Assembly (NCBI GenBank): GCA_048498995.1
Contig: JBEHWX010000063.1
Span: 1 to 33,490, forward strand
DNA: 33,490 nucleotides
Direction: 5' to 3'
Source: JBEHWX01 sp048498995
GTDB lineage: Bacteria > Bacteroidota > Ignavibacteria > OLB7
This document shows, one piece after another, positions 8,040-15,876 of this stretch; the first letter of the stretch is position 1; each line of letters starts with the position of its first letter. The notes under the pieces were generated by a model. The model saw only the letters and a program-made list of their open reading frames with translations. It did not search any database and was not told the DNA's origin. A program made the position numbers and the translations under genes.

Positions 8040-8356
8040 GCGGCGAGAATATGAAGAATATTCGAGCCTCGGGACGCGGACGCGCCTCTCGGGTACGAGA
8101 TCCGGTAAGGTTTGCCGGACAGGATCGCTCTTGAGGGAAGGAGCATTCCCGTCGGCCGGGACGATTTCCGGCGCGGAGTAGCCGCTCCTCGGGATTCCTG
8201 GCGGATATTCTTTCTTCGACATGCCGCATCCGTAATTCTCGTTTCTCTTCTATCTTCGCTCACCCCCAGCACATGACCGGCCATCGTCCCCCATCGTTTC
8301 CCGCGGCATCTGGCCGACGCCAGCCCCGCGCACTCAGCGTACTCAAACGAACAACC
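8040..8356. promoter_or_regulatory. 317-bp divergent promoter region
   Basis: Intergenic space between two divergently transcribed genes, so it should hold both promoters. On the plus strand TATCTTC at 8250-8256 resembles a TAnnTTTG box about 100 bases before the receptor start. On the minus strand TATTCTC occurs within 15 bases of the start of the secreted protein. No operator-like repeat or riboswitch is recognised. Confidence 0.35.
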
Positions 8357-10909
8357 ATGCGACATTTCTACCGCGCTTCATCACTCGTGGCCGCGACGCT
8401 CCTTTCCGTCACGGCGCTGTCGGTCACGGCGCACGCGCAACAGGCGACCGGGGTGATCACCGGTCACTACGTCGGCGATCTCCGGGGGAATCCGGAGGCT
8501 CGCCTGATCGAGTCCTCGACCAACACGGTCGTGCAGACCATGCCGGTGGTGAATCAGTTGCGGACCACGCTTCCGGAGAAGGAGGCGCGGTTCACCTTCC
8601 ACGACGTCCCCTACGGCCGCTACCGGATCGAGATCTGGCGCGAGCGGACGCTGGTCGCCTACGAGTACACGTCGGTGAGCTCGGCCGTGCCGGTGACCGT
8701 CGAGCTGCCCCAGCGGGACCCCGATCACGGCGTGATCCTGGTCGAGGCGGAGCGGGGGACGGTCGATCCGGAGAAGACCGGATCGAGCAAGCTCTTCACC
8801 GCCGAGACGATCCGGGATCTGCCGGCCGTCTCCAACGAGCGGCGCATCGAGGCGGTGCTGCTGAACACGCCCGGCGTGGTGCCGGACGAGGACGGACGCC
8901 TCCACGTCCGCGGCGAGGACGCGGCCATCCAGTACGTGATCGACGGCATTCCGATCACCGCGAACATGACCCGCGTCTACTCGACGCTCTTCAACGCGAA
9001 CCTGATCAAGACGGTCTCGGTGCAGACCGGCGGACTGGATGCCGAGTACGGCGTGGCCACCGCCGGTGTGCTGGCCATCACCACGAAGTCCGGCTTCGAC
9101 CATCCCTTCTTCGCCAACGCCGCGGCCGGCTACGGCTCGTTCAACACGAAGGAGCTTTCGGCCGAGCTGGGCGGCAACGTCGGTGGGCAGGTGGCCGGAT
9201 TCCTCGGCGTGGCCACCAGCGAGAGCGATCGCTACCTCGACCCGATCTCCGGCTTCGACCCGATCAACGACCACGGCCGCTCCCGCCACATCTTCGGCAA
9301 GGTGGACGCGATGCTCGGCGAGATGGTCGATCTGGATCTGATCGGCAGCTACAACGGCACGATCTACTCGGTGCCGAACGCCAAGGAGCGAGTGCCGGCG
9401 CAGGATCAGAAGCAGGACATGACCGATTACATGGTCGGGGTCCACATGGACGCCTACCTGAGCCAGACCGCCACGCTGAGCGCGCTGGCGTATCATCGCA
9501 AGGCGACCGGGAAGCTGACCAGCGGCGGACTGACGCGGATCTCCTCGTCGGCCGATTCGCTGCAGGCGGTGACCGAGAACGAGCGCTTCTTCGTCGGCGC
9601 CGACCGCTCCAACGAGGCCAACGGCGGCCAGCTCGAGCTGTCGCTGCGCGGCGACTGGCTCGACATGGCGCACGAGGTGAAGGCCGGCGTCGGCGGCGAG
9701 ATCTATCCGCTGCACGAGTTCTTCACCTTCGCGGTGGTCAATCCCGCCCTCTCCGACTCGAACGTCTCCGGCGGCGACGCCCGCTACGTGCCGTACGACC
9801 TGACGCGCGGCGGACATCCCTTCCTGGTGGACGCGGCCAAGACCGGGCACCGCTATTCGGCGTTCCTGCAGGACCGGATCCGGAGCGGACACTGGACGGT
9901 GAGCGCGGGACTTCGCTACGACCTCTACAGCCTGCTGGCCGACGAGTCGGCGGTCTCTCCCCGTCTGTCGGCCGCCTACGAGGTGAGCCCGGACCTGGTG
10001 CTGCGCGCCGGCTACTCCCGGATCTTCATGCAGGCGCCGATCGAGAACATCCTGGTCTCCAGCTCCTCCCAGGCGCGTCTGCTGGCCGCCGGGGAGCAGG
10101 CGAGCACGCCGAACCTGGTCACCAGCGAGAAGTCGCACAGCTTCGAGCTCGGCGCGGCCTATCGGCTGAACGAGTATCTGAGCTTCGACCTGGTCGGCTA
10201 CGGCAAGCTGATCGATGATTTCATCGTGAAGGTGGAGCTGGGGAACTCCGGGATCATCTTCCCGGTGAACCTGAAGCAGGGGCTGGTCGCCGGCGGCGAG
10301 CTCCGCGCGGAGCTCCGGAATCTCTCGAACTTCTCGGCCTCCCTCTCGATCGGCGGCGGCGCGGCGATCGGCATGAAGCCGGAGGATGGCACCTCCCCGA
10401 TCGCCGCCGGGCTGATCCTGGGGGAGGAGGGGCGGAACTACTCCCATCCGTGGGGCGGGGAGGATATCTTCCCGACCGAGCACAACCAGATGATCACCGC
10501 GGCGATGACGGTGAACTATCACGAGGAGCATGGCCTGTTCGCCACGCTCGGCGGCCGCTTCGATTCCGGTCTGCCGTTCGACCTGACCGACCGGAACGGC
10601 AACGGCCTCACCGCCGAGCAGTCGCGTCAGGAGCTGATCAACAGGGGCTATTCGGAGGATGTGATCGACATGCTTGAGCTGGAATCGGAGGAGCCGGGAT
10701 CGCCGGACAAGTCGGTGGCGCCGCACGTGGTGCTCGATGCCGCGCTGGGGCTGGATTTCGAGCCGCTCACCTCGTTCCGCGGCCGCCTGACGCTCGGCGT
10801 GCAGAACATCCTGGATACGCCCTATCTCTACAAGTTCGAGTCGAGCTTCAGCAGCACGCACTACGGCATCCCGCGCTCGTTCCTGGCGCGGCTGGAGATC
10901 GGGCTCTGA
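8357..10909 (+). CDS. TonB-dependent outer-membrane receptor with carboxypeptidase-like N-domain
   Basis: An 850-residue outer-membrane receptor. Residues 1-26 are a signal peptide (cleavage near TAHAQ). Residues 30-120 resemble the carboxypeptidase regulatory-like domain common before the plug in Bacteroidota receptors (FHDVPYGRYRIEIWRERTLV). The plug domain spans about 135-240: RRIEAVLLNTPGVV, LHVRGEDAAIQYVIDGIPI, and QTGGLDAEYGVATAGVLAIT. The rest is a beta-barrel with alternating polar/aromatic strands and ends FLARLEIGL. The family takes up siderophores, vitamins, glycans or peptides using TonB energy. No SusD-like partner lies next to it, so the substrate is not predictable. The ATG at 8357 is preferred to an upstream in-frame start at 8273 because it gives the signal peptide. 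Confidence 0.92.
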   Translation: MRHFYRASSLVAATLLSVTALSVTAHAQQATGVITGHYVGDLRGNPEARLIESSTNTVVQTMPVVNQLRTTLPEKEARFTFHDVPYGRYRIEIWRERTLVAYEYTSVSSAVPVTVELPQRDPDHGVILVEAERGTVDPEKTGSSKLFTAETIRDLPAVSNERRIEAVLLNTPGVVPDEDGRLHVRGEDAAIQYVIDGIPITANMTRVYSTLFNANLIKTVSVQTGGLDAEYGVATAGVLAITTKSGFDHPFFANAAAGYGSFNTKELSAELGGNVGGQVAGFLGVATSESDRYLDPISGFDPINDHGRSRHIFGKVDAMLGEMVDLDLIGSYNGTIYSVPNAKERVPAQDQKQDMTDYMVGVHMDAYLSQTATLSALAYHRKATGKLTSGGLTRISSSADSLQAVTENERFFVGADRSNEANGGQLELSLRGDWLDMAHEVKAGVGGEIYPLHEFFTFAVVNPALSDSNVSGGDARYVPYDLTRGGHPFLVDAAKTGHRYSAFLQDRIRSGHWTVSAGLRYDLYSLLADESAVSPRLSAAYEVSPDLVLRAGYSRIFMQAPIENILVSSSSQARLLAAGEQASTPNLVTSEKSHSFELGAAYRLNEYLSFDLVGYGKLIDDFIVKVELGNSGIIFPVNLKQGLVAGGELRAELRNLSNFSASLSIGGGAAIGMKPEDGTSPIAAGLILGEEGRNYSHPWGGEDIFPTEHNQMITAAMTVNYHEEHGLFATLGGRFDSGLPFDLTDRNGNGLTAEQSRQELINRGYSEDVIDMLELESEEPGSPDKSVAPHVVLDAALGLDFEPLTSFRGRLTLGVQNILDTPYLYKFESSFSSTHYGIPRSFLARLEIGL

Positions 10910-10927
10910 GCCGGATGGCGTCGTTCG

Positions 10928-10934
10928 TACGTTG
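10928..10934 (+). promoter_or_regulatory. Candidate -7 element (TAnnTTG type)
   Basis: TACGTTG lies between the receptor gene and its downstream hairpin, 110 bases before the TPR lipoprotein ATG. The hairpin at 10940-10968 would fall within the transcript, which weakens this as its promoter. Confidence 0.15.
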
Positions 10935-10939
10935 TTTCG

Positions 10940-10968
10940 ACGGTCCGCGCCTGTCCGGCGCGGGCCGT
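10940..10968. terminator. Hairpin after the TonB-dependent receptor gene
   Basis: A 12-bp stem, ACGGTCCGCGCC with GGCGCGGGCCGT, with one G-T wobble and a 5-nt loop TGTCC. It starts 30 bases after the receptor stop and is followed by CGCCGTTTCC, which is only mildly T-rich. Confidence 0.6.
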
Positions 10969-11031
10969 CGCCGTTTCCGGGGGATCGCCTCAATTCTTTT
11001 CATCTTCCTTGACCGAACTCCCGTACCCGCA

Positions 11032-11038
11032 TAACTTG
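11032..11038 (+). promoter_or_regulatory. Candidate -7 element close to the start codon
   Basis: TAACTTG lies only 6 bases before the ATG at 11045. If it is a functional Bacteroidota -7 box, the transcript would be nearly leaderless. No clear -33 TTTG is seen upstream. Confidence 0.25.
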
Positions 11039-11044
11039 GCCGCC

Positions 11045-13609
11045 ATGATTGCACGCCGAATCTCGCGCATAGCGCTCCTGGGGCTGGCCGCCGGCCTCTC
11101 CCTTTCCGCCTGCCAGCCGTACCGGAACTTCACGACCTTCTTCAATCTGTTCTACAACATAGAGCGGATCAACGGAGAGGTCGAGAACGAGATGGCCTGG
11201 ATGCGTGACGAGAAATCCCCGGAGCCGGTCTACTTCATTCCCTACGATGACGTCTCGATCAAGGGGGGGAAGGCGTACAACCACCTCGAGCGGCGCTCCA
11301 CCACCGAGGAGGAGATGCGGGCCAACAAGATCAAGCTCGACTCGATCCTGATCAAGGGCTCCAAGCTCCTGGCCCGCAACGCCAAGAGCGACTACGTGGA
11401 CGGCGCCGTCTTCTATATCGGCAAGGCCTATTTCTACCTCCATGAGTGGTACCAGTCGCAGAAGAAATACGAGGAGCTGATCGCCAACTTCCCGGAGAGC
11501 AAGTACTTCCCGGACGCGCACCTCTACCTGTCGATGGACATGATGCACCAGGGGAACGTGGAGGGAGCGCGGACCATGCTCTCGCGCACGATCGACATCG
11601 CCTGGGGACGCAAGCGGCTGGACGTGCTCACCGACGCGTTCCGCCTGAACGCGGATCTCGAGCTCGGGGAAGGGGATATCGAGAAGGCGCTCAAGCCGTA
11701 TCGCCGCGCGATGCTCCTGAGCAACGACGACGAGGATCACGCCCGCTGGGAATACGAGATGGGGGTGATCTACTTCCGCGCCGGCGATTTCGAAAACGCC
11801 CTGAAGGAGTTCGACAAGGTCGCCGACTATTCGCCGGAGACGATCATCGAGTTCCAGTCGGGGCTTCAGCGGGCCGTCACGCTTCGGACGCTGAACCGCT
11901 TCGAGGAGGCGCAGAAGCAATTGGCCGAGCTGCGGCGCAACGGCAACTACGAGAGCTGGTGGGGGCTGGTGGACGTGGAGCGGAACAACCTGGCCGCGGA
12001 CAATCCCGCCGGCGCCGACCAGAGCGAGGTTCCGGAGGCCGATTCGGCCACGGCCGCCACCAGCAAGAGCTACGTGGCCTACGGCGTCTACGAGCGCTCG
12101 GTGAAGGCCTTCCGTCGCGGCGACTACCGTACCGCGCTCGAGGGATTCACGAAGGTGCAGAACGCGGTGGCGCCGTTCCAGCGCCGGGCCCAGCGCTACG
12201 TGGCCCTGCTGAACCAGTATTTCCGCGAGAACGTCCGCGTGGCCGAGGCGACGCGGATTCCGCTGGACCCCTTCCCTGACTCGACCAAGGCCTTCGTCGC
12301 GGAGGCCTACTACAGCGTGGCGCGCGTCTTCGCCGCGATCGGGATTCCCGATTCGCTCAGGCGCTACAACGAGCTGTCGCTCCGCTGGGCACCGGCCGGA
12401 AGCCCGGAGGCGGCGCGCGCCATCTACGCCAACGCCCAGATGGCGCGCGAGGATGGACGGACCGCCTACTCCGACTCGCTGCTGGAGGTGCTGGTCCACG
12501 ACTATGGCCTGACCGATTACGCCGCTGACGCCCGGGTTCGCCTCGGCTATACCGAGAGCGCCAAGATCGACGTGGCGGAGGACCTCTATACCTCGGGGCT
12601 CGCCCACATGCGGGTGAACGAGGATACGCTGGCGATCTCCCAGTTCCATCGGGTGATCGAGGAATATCCGACCTCGAACTACGCCCCGAAGGCCTACTAC
12701 GCCATCGGGCTTCTCTACGAGCAGCGTCTGAACGACCGGGACAGCGCCTTCTCCTACTACGCGCACATCCTGGAAACTTATCCGAACAGCGATCAGGCGG
12801 TGGCGGTCAAGCCGATCATCGACGCGGTGCTGGCCGCCCGGCAGCGGGAGTCGTCGGCCCCGGCCGGTGACGGAACCGACGGCGGCGGAACCGACGGCGG
12901 CGGAACCGATGGCGGGACGCGCCTCAACCCCGGAAACGGCAACGGCGGCGGCACCATCAACGGCGGCGCCGTCAACGGATCGAGCGGCGCCAACGGCACC
13001 AACGGCGCCGATGTTCCCTCCGGTCCCAACAGCGGCGCGAACCGAGGCCCGGTGCCGGCGCCGAACGGGCGCCCCGGCTCCGATCGCGGTGATCAGGGAG
13101 CCGGCGACGTGCATCCGGGCGGAGCCGGCCCGGCCGGCAGCGGACGGCCCCAGCCGACCAACGCTCCCCCGACGCCGGTGGCCCCGCCTCCAACGCTGAA
13201 TCAGCCGCCGAACGAGCCGGACCCGACCGCGCCGATCCAGCCCGGCACCTCCGGACGTGATGCCGGAGGGACCACGCTGCCGCCGGCCGATCCGAACCTC
13301 CCGGCCGCCAACGGCACGGGCACGAACGGCACGGGCACGAACGGCACGGGCACGAACGGCACGGGCACGAACGGCACCGGGGGGACCGGAACCGGGACGG
13401 GAAGCGGGACTGGCGCCACCGGAAGCGGAACCGGGACGGCGACGGGAACGGGAGCCGCCGGAAACGGAACCGGCGCCACCGGAACGGGGGCCACCGGAAC
13501 GGGGGCCACGGGAGCCGGAGCCACCGGCACCGGCGGGGAAACGAAGGCCCCGGCCACGCCGCCGAAGCCGGCGAGCGGCTCGAGGAAGAAGCCAACCCGG
13601 CCGCGCTGA
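11045..13609 (+). CDS. TPR lipoprotein with Gly/Thr/Asn-rich tail (possibly SprE/PorW-like)
   Basis: An 854-residue predicted lipoprotein. The signal peptide ends in the lipobox LSAC, with the lipidated Cys at residue 23. A NFTTFFNLFYNIERINGE segment follows, then helical TPR-type repeats over about 105-590, for example AVFYIGKAYFYLHEWYQSQ, YEMGVIYFRAGDFENALKEF and PKAYYAIGLLYEQR. From about residue 600 the protein is low complexity, first GTDGGGTDGG and NGGGT runs, then Pro-rich, then NGTGT repeats (DNA repeat at 13310-13380), and ends in a basic KKPTRPR tail. Lipidation plus many TPRs is also the design of the T9SS component SprE/PorW. The T9SS substrates encoded nearby make that role possible, but I see no diagnostic motif. 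Start at 11045 is chosen for the signal peptide; the frame is open to 11009. Confidence 0.8.
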   Translation: MIARRISRIALLGLAAGLSLSACQPYRNFTTFFNLFYNIERINGEVENEMAWMRDEKSPEPVYFIPYDDVSIKGGKAYNHLERRSTTEEEMRANKIKLDSILIKGSKLLARNAKSDYVDGAVFYIGKAYFYLHEWYQSQKKYEELIANFPESKYFPDAHLYLSMDMMHQGNVEGARTMLSRTIDIAWGRKRLDVLTDAFRLNADLELGEGDIEKALKPYRRAMLLSNDDEDHARWEYEMGVIYFRAGDFENALKEFDKVADYSPETIIEFQSGLQRAVTLRTLNRFEEAQKQLAELRRNGNYESWWGLVDVERNNLAADNPAGADQSEVPEADSATAATSKSYVAYGVYERSVKAFRRGDYRTALEGFTKVQNAVAPFQRRAQRYVALLNQYFRENVRVAEATRIPLDPFPDSTKAFVAEAYYSVARVFAAIGIPDSLRRYNELSLRWAPAGSPEAARAIYANAQMAREDGRTAYSDSLLEVLVHDYGLTDYAADARVRLGYTESAKIDVAEDLYTSGLAHMRVNEDTLAISQFHRVIEEYPTSNYAPKAYYAIGLLYEQRLNDRDSAFSYYAHILETYPNSDQAVAVKPIIDAVLAARQRESSAPAGDGTDGGGTDGGGTDGGTRLNPGNGNGGGTINGGAVNGSSGANGTNGADVPSGPNSGANRGPVPAPNGRPGSDRGDQGAGDVHPGGAGPAGSGRPQPTNAPPTPVAPPPTLNQPPNEPDPTAPIQPGTSGRDAGGTTLPPADPNLPAANGTGTNGTGTNGTGTNGTGTNGTGGTGTGTGSGTGATGSGTGTATGTGAAGNGTGATGTGATGTGATGAGATGTGGETKAPATPPKPASGSRKKPTRPR
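13310..13380 (+). repeat. Coding 15-bp tandem repeat (NGTGT)
   Basis: Four exact copies of AACGGCACGGGCACG and a partial fifth inside the lipoprotein gene, encoding Asn-Gly-Thr-Gly-Thr units. Degenerate GTGATGTG-type repeats continue to about 13530. The identity between copies suggests slippage or recent expansion. Confidence 0.9.
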
Positions 13610-13641
13610 TGGCGCGCCGGCGATGAGTGCCTCGCGATCTC

Positions 13642-13670
13642 ACGCGGCCCGGCCTTCGGTCGGGCCGCGT
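13642..13670. terminator. Hairpin after the TPR lipoprotein gene
   Basis: A perfect 10-bp stem, ACGCGGCCCG with CGGGCCGCGT, that can extend inward around the loop GCCTTCGGT. It lies 32 bases after the stop and is followed by CGTTATTCTC. It separates the lipoprotein from pyrK. Confidence 0.65.
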
Positions 13671-13763
13671 CGTTATTCTCCCGAAATCGCCAAATCCGTG
13701 GAGCATTCGCGGAAGATCTGATTCGATCGTCCATCGGGCGCAGCATGGCTGCGCCGATTTTCC

Positions 13764-13770
13764 TATTTTG
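13764..13770 (+). promoter_or_regulatory. Candidate -7 element of pyrK
   Basis: TATTTTG lies 7 bases before the pyrK ATG, in a short AT-rich patch (GATTTTCCTATTTTG). It is one base short of TAnnTTTG. Such proximity would make a nearly leaderless transcript. Confidence 0.3.
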
Positions 13771-13777
13771 TCCGGCC

Positions 13778-14566
13778 ATGATGCAAGAGCTCGCAACAGT
13801 CTCCCGCGTCGAGCGGGTAGCAGACAACGTCTACGTTCTGGCCTTCGAGTCCTCCCGAATCGCCTCGACCGCCCTTCCCGGACAGTTCCTCAACGTCAAG
13901 CCGGATGGTTCGTTCGATCCTCTTCTGCGCCGCGCCTACAGTATTCATCGCGTGGTGGGGAACGAGATCGAGCTGATCTTCAATGTCGTCGGCAAAGGCT
14001 CGGCGATCTTCGCGGCCAAGCGTCCCGGCGACCGCCTGGACGTGATGGGGCCGCTTGGCGTGCCGTTCCATCTCGACGAGGAGTTCGAGACGGCGATCCT
14101 GGTCTCCGGTGGCGTCGGCATCGCGCCGATGGCATTCCTCGGGGATGTGCTGGTCGCGGCCGGCCGGAGCGTGGTGAATATCCACGGCGCGCGCACCTCC
14201 GGGATGATCGCGGCCGACGGCCGTCTGGTGAACGCCCGCTACGCGACCGACGACGGCTCGCTCGGCTTCCAGGGGAACGTGGTGGCCGCGCTGGATGCCT
14301 ATCTCGGCCAGGAGCATCCGCCGGCCCCCAGGATCTTTGCCTGCGGACCGAACCGGATGCTCGGCGCCCTCGGCGATTTCTGCGCCGCGCGCGATCTGAC
14401 GCTGGAGGTCTCGCTGGAATGCCAGATGGCCTGCGGCGTCGGCATCTGCCAGGGATGCCCGGTGGAGATGGCCTCGGGGCCGCGGAAATACACGCTGGTC
14501 TGCACGCACGGCCCGAACTACGACATCCGTGACATTGTGCTCGAATCGATCCCGTCGGTGCACTAA
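13778..14566 (+). CDS. pyrK: Dihydroorotate dehydrogenase electron transfer subunit PyrK
   Basis: A 262-residue FAD- and [2Fe-2S]-binding subunit that passes electrons from dihydroorotate oxidation in PyrD to NAD+, a step in pyrimidine synthesis. The FAD-binding domain includes LRRAYSIHRV (the RxYS flavin motif). The nucleotide-binding region starts at ILVSGGVGIAPM and ends at IFACGPNRML. The cluster ligands are in the C-terminal block CGVGICQGC and the later Cys of LVCTHGP, matching the usual Cys-x4-Cys-x2-Cys plus distal Cys pattern. The gene lies directly upstream of pyrD, as expected. The start is set at the ATG at 13778 (a second ATG follows at 13781); a start further upstream at 13745 would add residues absent from the family. 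Confidence 0.93.
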   Translation: MMQELATVSRVERVADNVYVLAFESSRIASTALPGQFLNVKPDGSFDPLLRRAYSIHRVVGNEIELIFNVVGKGSAIFAAKRPGDRLDVMGPLGVPFHLDEEFETAILVSGGVGIAPMAFLGDVLVAAGRSVVNIHGARTSGMIAADGRLVNARYATDDGSLGFQGNVVAALDAYLGQEHPPAPRIFACGPNRMLGALGDFCAARDLTLEVSLECQMACGVGICQGCPVEMASGPRKYTLVCTHGPNYDIRDIVLESIPSVH

Positions 14567-14667
14567 TCCCGGTTTCCTATCCGTATCTATTTGGACGGCT
14601 CCCCGCGCTTGACGGCGGGCATCCGCTCCGAGCTTCCTCATTCCCGTTTCCGCGCAACGCTGGTACA

Positions 14668-15618
14668 ATGATGCCTCAGACCGAGATCACGATCCGCAAC
14701 GCCACGTTCAAGAACCCCGTTCTGACCGCCTCCGGCACATTCGGCTACGGTCTGGAGTGCGAGCCGTTCCTCGACGTCGCCGAGCTCGGCGCGGTGGTCA
14801 CCAAGAGCATCAGCCGGAAGCCGCGCGACGGCAATCCCCCGCAGCGGATCGCCGAGGCATCGGCCGGCATGCTCAACTCGATCGGCCTGGCCAACGTCGG
14901 CGTGGACGTGTTTCTCGACCAGAAGCTGCCCGCGCTGCGCGAGCGCCGCGCCACCGTGGTCGTCAACATCGCCGCCAGCTCCGTGGAGGAATACTGCTAC
15001 GTGCTGGAGCGCTGCGAGGAGCACGAGGGGATCGCCGGCTACGAGATCAACGTCAGCTGTCCGAACGTGAAGGATGGCGGCCTGAACTTCGGCACCCACT
15101 GCCCGTCGGTGGCCGAGATCACCCGCGAGCTCCGGAGGCGGACCGAGAAGTTCCTGGCGATCAAGCTGACGCCGAACGTCACGTCGATCGGCGAGTTCGC
15201 GATCGCCTGCGAGGGGGAGGGGGCCGACGCGGTCAGCTGCGTCAACACGTTCGTCGGCATGGCCGTGGACGTGCACTCGCGCCGCCCGAAGATCGCCACG
15301 ATCACCGGCGGCTACTCCGGTCCGGCGATCAAGCCGATGGCGCTGGCGAAGGTGTACGAGGTGCGCAAGGCGGTGAAGATTCCGATCATCGGCATCGGCG
15401 GGATCATGACCGCCGAGGACGCGATCGAGTTCCTGATCGTCGGCGCCACGCTGATCCAGGTGGGCACCGCGCTCTTCATCGATCCGGCCGCCGGCGTCTC
15501 GATCGCGCGCGGCATCGAGGAGTATCTGACCGAGCATGGCATGAGCTCGGTGCAGGAGCTGATCGGCTCGCTCGATACCACGATGCAGCCGTCGCTGGTG
15601 GCCGCCGGCTGGAGCTGA
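14668..15618 (+). CDS. pyrD: Dihydroorotate dehydrogenase, NAD-type class 1B catalytic subunit
   Basis: A 316-residue FMN enzyme that oxidises dihydroorotate to orotate in de novo pyrimidine synthesis. Class 1B is supported by the adjacent pyrK and by the active-site loop INVSCPNVKDGG, where the Cys is the catalytic base in class 1 enzymes. Other marks are the N-terminal KNPVLTASGTFGYGLE, the NSIGLAN segment, the CVNTFVGMAVD block, and the phosphate-binding IIGIGGIMTAEDA and GTALFIDP segments. The ATG at 14668 is followed immediately by another ATG at 14671; either could be used. There are 101 bases between pyrK and pyrD, containing a short CCCGC/GCGGG inverted repeat (14602-14619) and no strong terminator, so co-transcription is likely. 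Confidence 0.95.
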   Translation: MMPQTEITIRNATFKNPVLTASGTFGYGLECEPFLDVAELGAVVTKSISRKPRDGNPPQRIAEASAGMLNSIGLANVGVDVFLDQKLPALRERRATVVVNIAASSVEEYCYVLERCEEHEGIAGYEINVSCPNVKDGGLNFGTHCPSVAEITRELRRRTEKFLAIKLTPNVTSIGEFAIACEGEGADAVSCVNTFVGMAVDVHSRRPKIATITGGYSGPAIKPMALAKVYEVRKAVKIPIIGIGGIMTAEDAIEFLIVGATLIQVGTALFIDPAAGVSIARGIEEYLTEHGMSSVQELIGSLDTTMQPSLVAAGWS

Positions 15619-15639
15619 GCGCCCCGCGTCCTGATCTCC

Positions 15640-15674
15640 GCGATTCCCGGTCCGCGAAGGCGTCCGGGAATCGC
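15640..15674. terminator. Hairpin downstream of pyrD
   Basis: A perfect 11-bp stem, GCGATTCCCGG with CCGGGAATCGC, with a 13-nt loop. It starts 21 bases after the pyrD stop. It lacks a T tract. The rest of the 240-bp gap to the helicase gene shows no other feature. Confidence 0.55.
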
Positions 15675-15876
15675 CCGCGAAGAATGTTCATGGTCGACCC
15701 GATCGCTCCGCGCGCATGTGGCAGACGCGAGTCAGCGGGTCGGCCTCCGTCCGTTTCCCGATTCGACGCACAACCCCGCCCGCGGGGGATCGGCGTGCGC
15801 GCACCGAGGCGCGACACGCTCCGTGATCCGGTATTCAGCATTCGATACGACTCGATAGATCGTGGCAAAGTTCACT

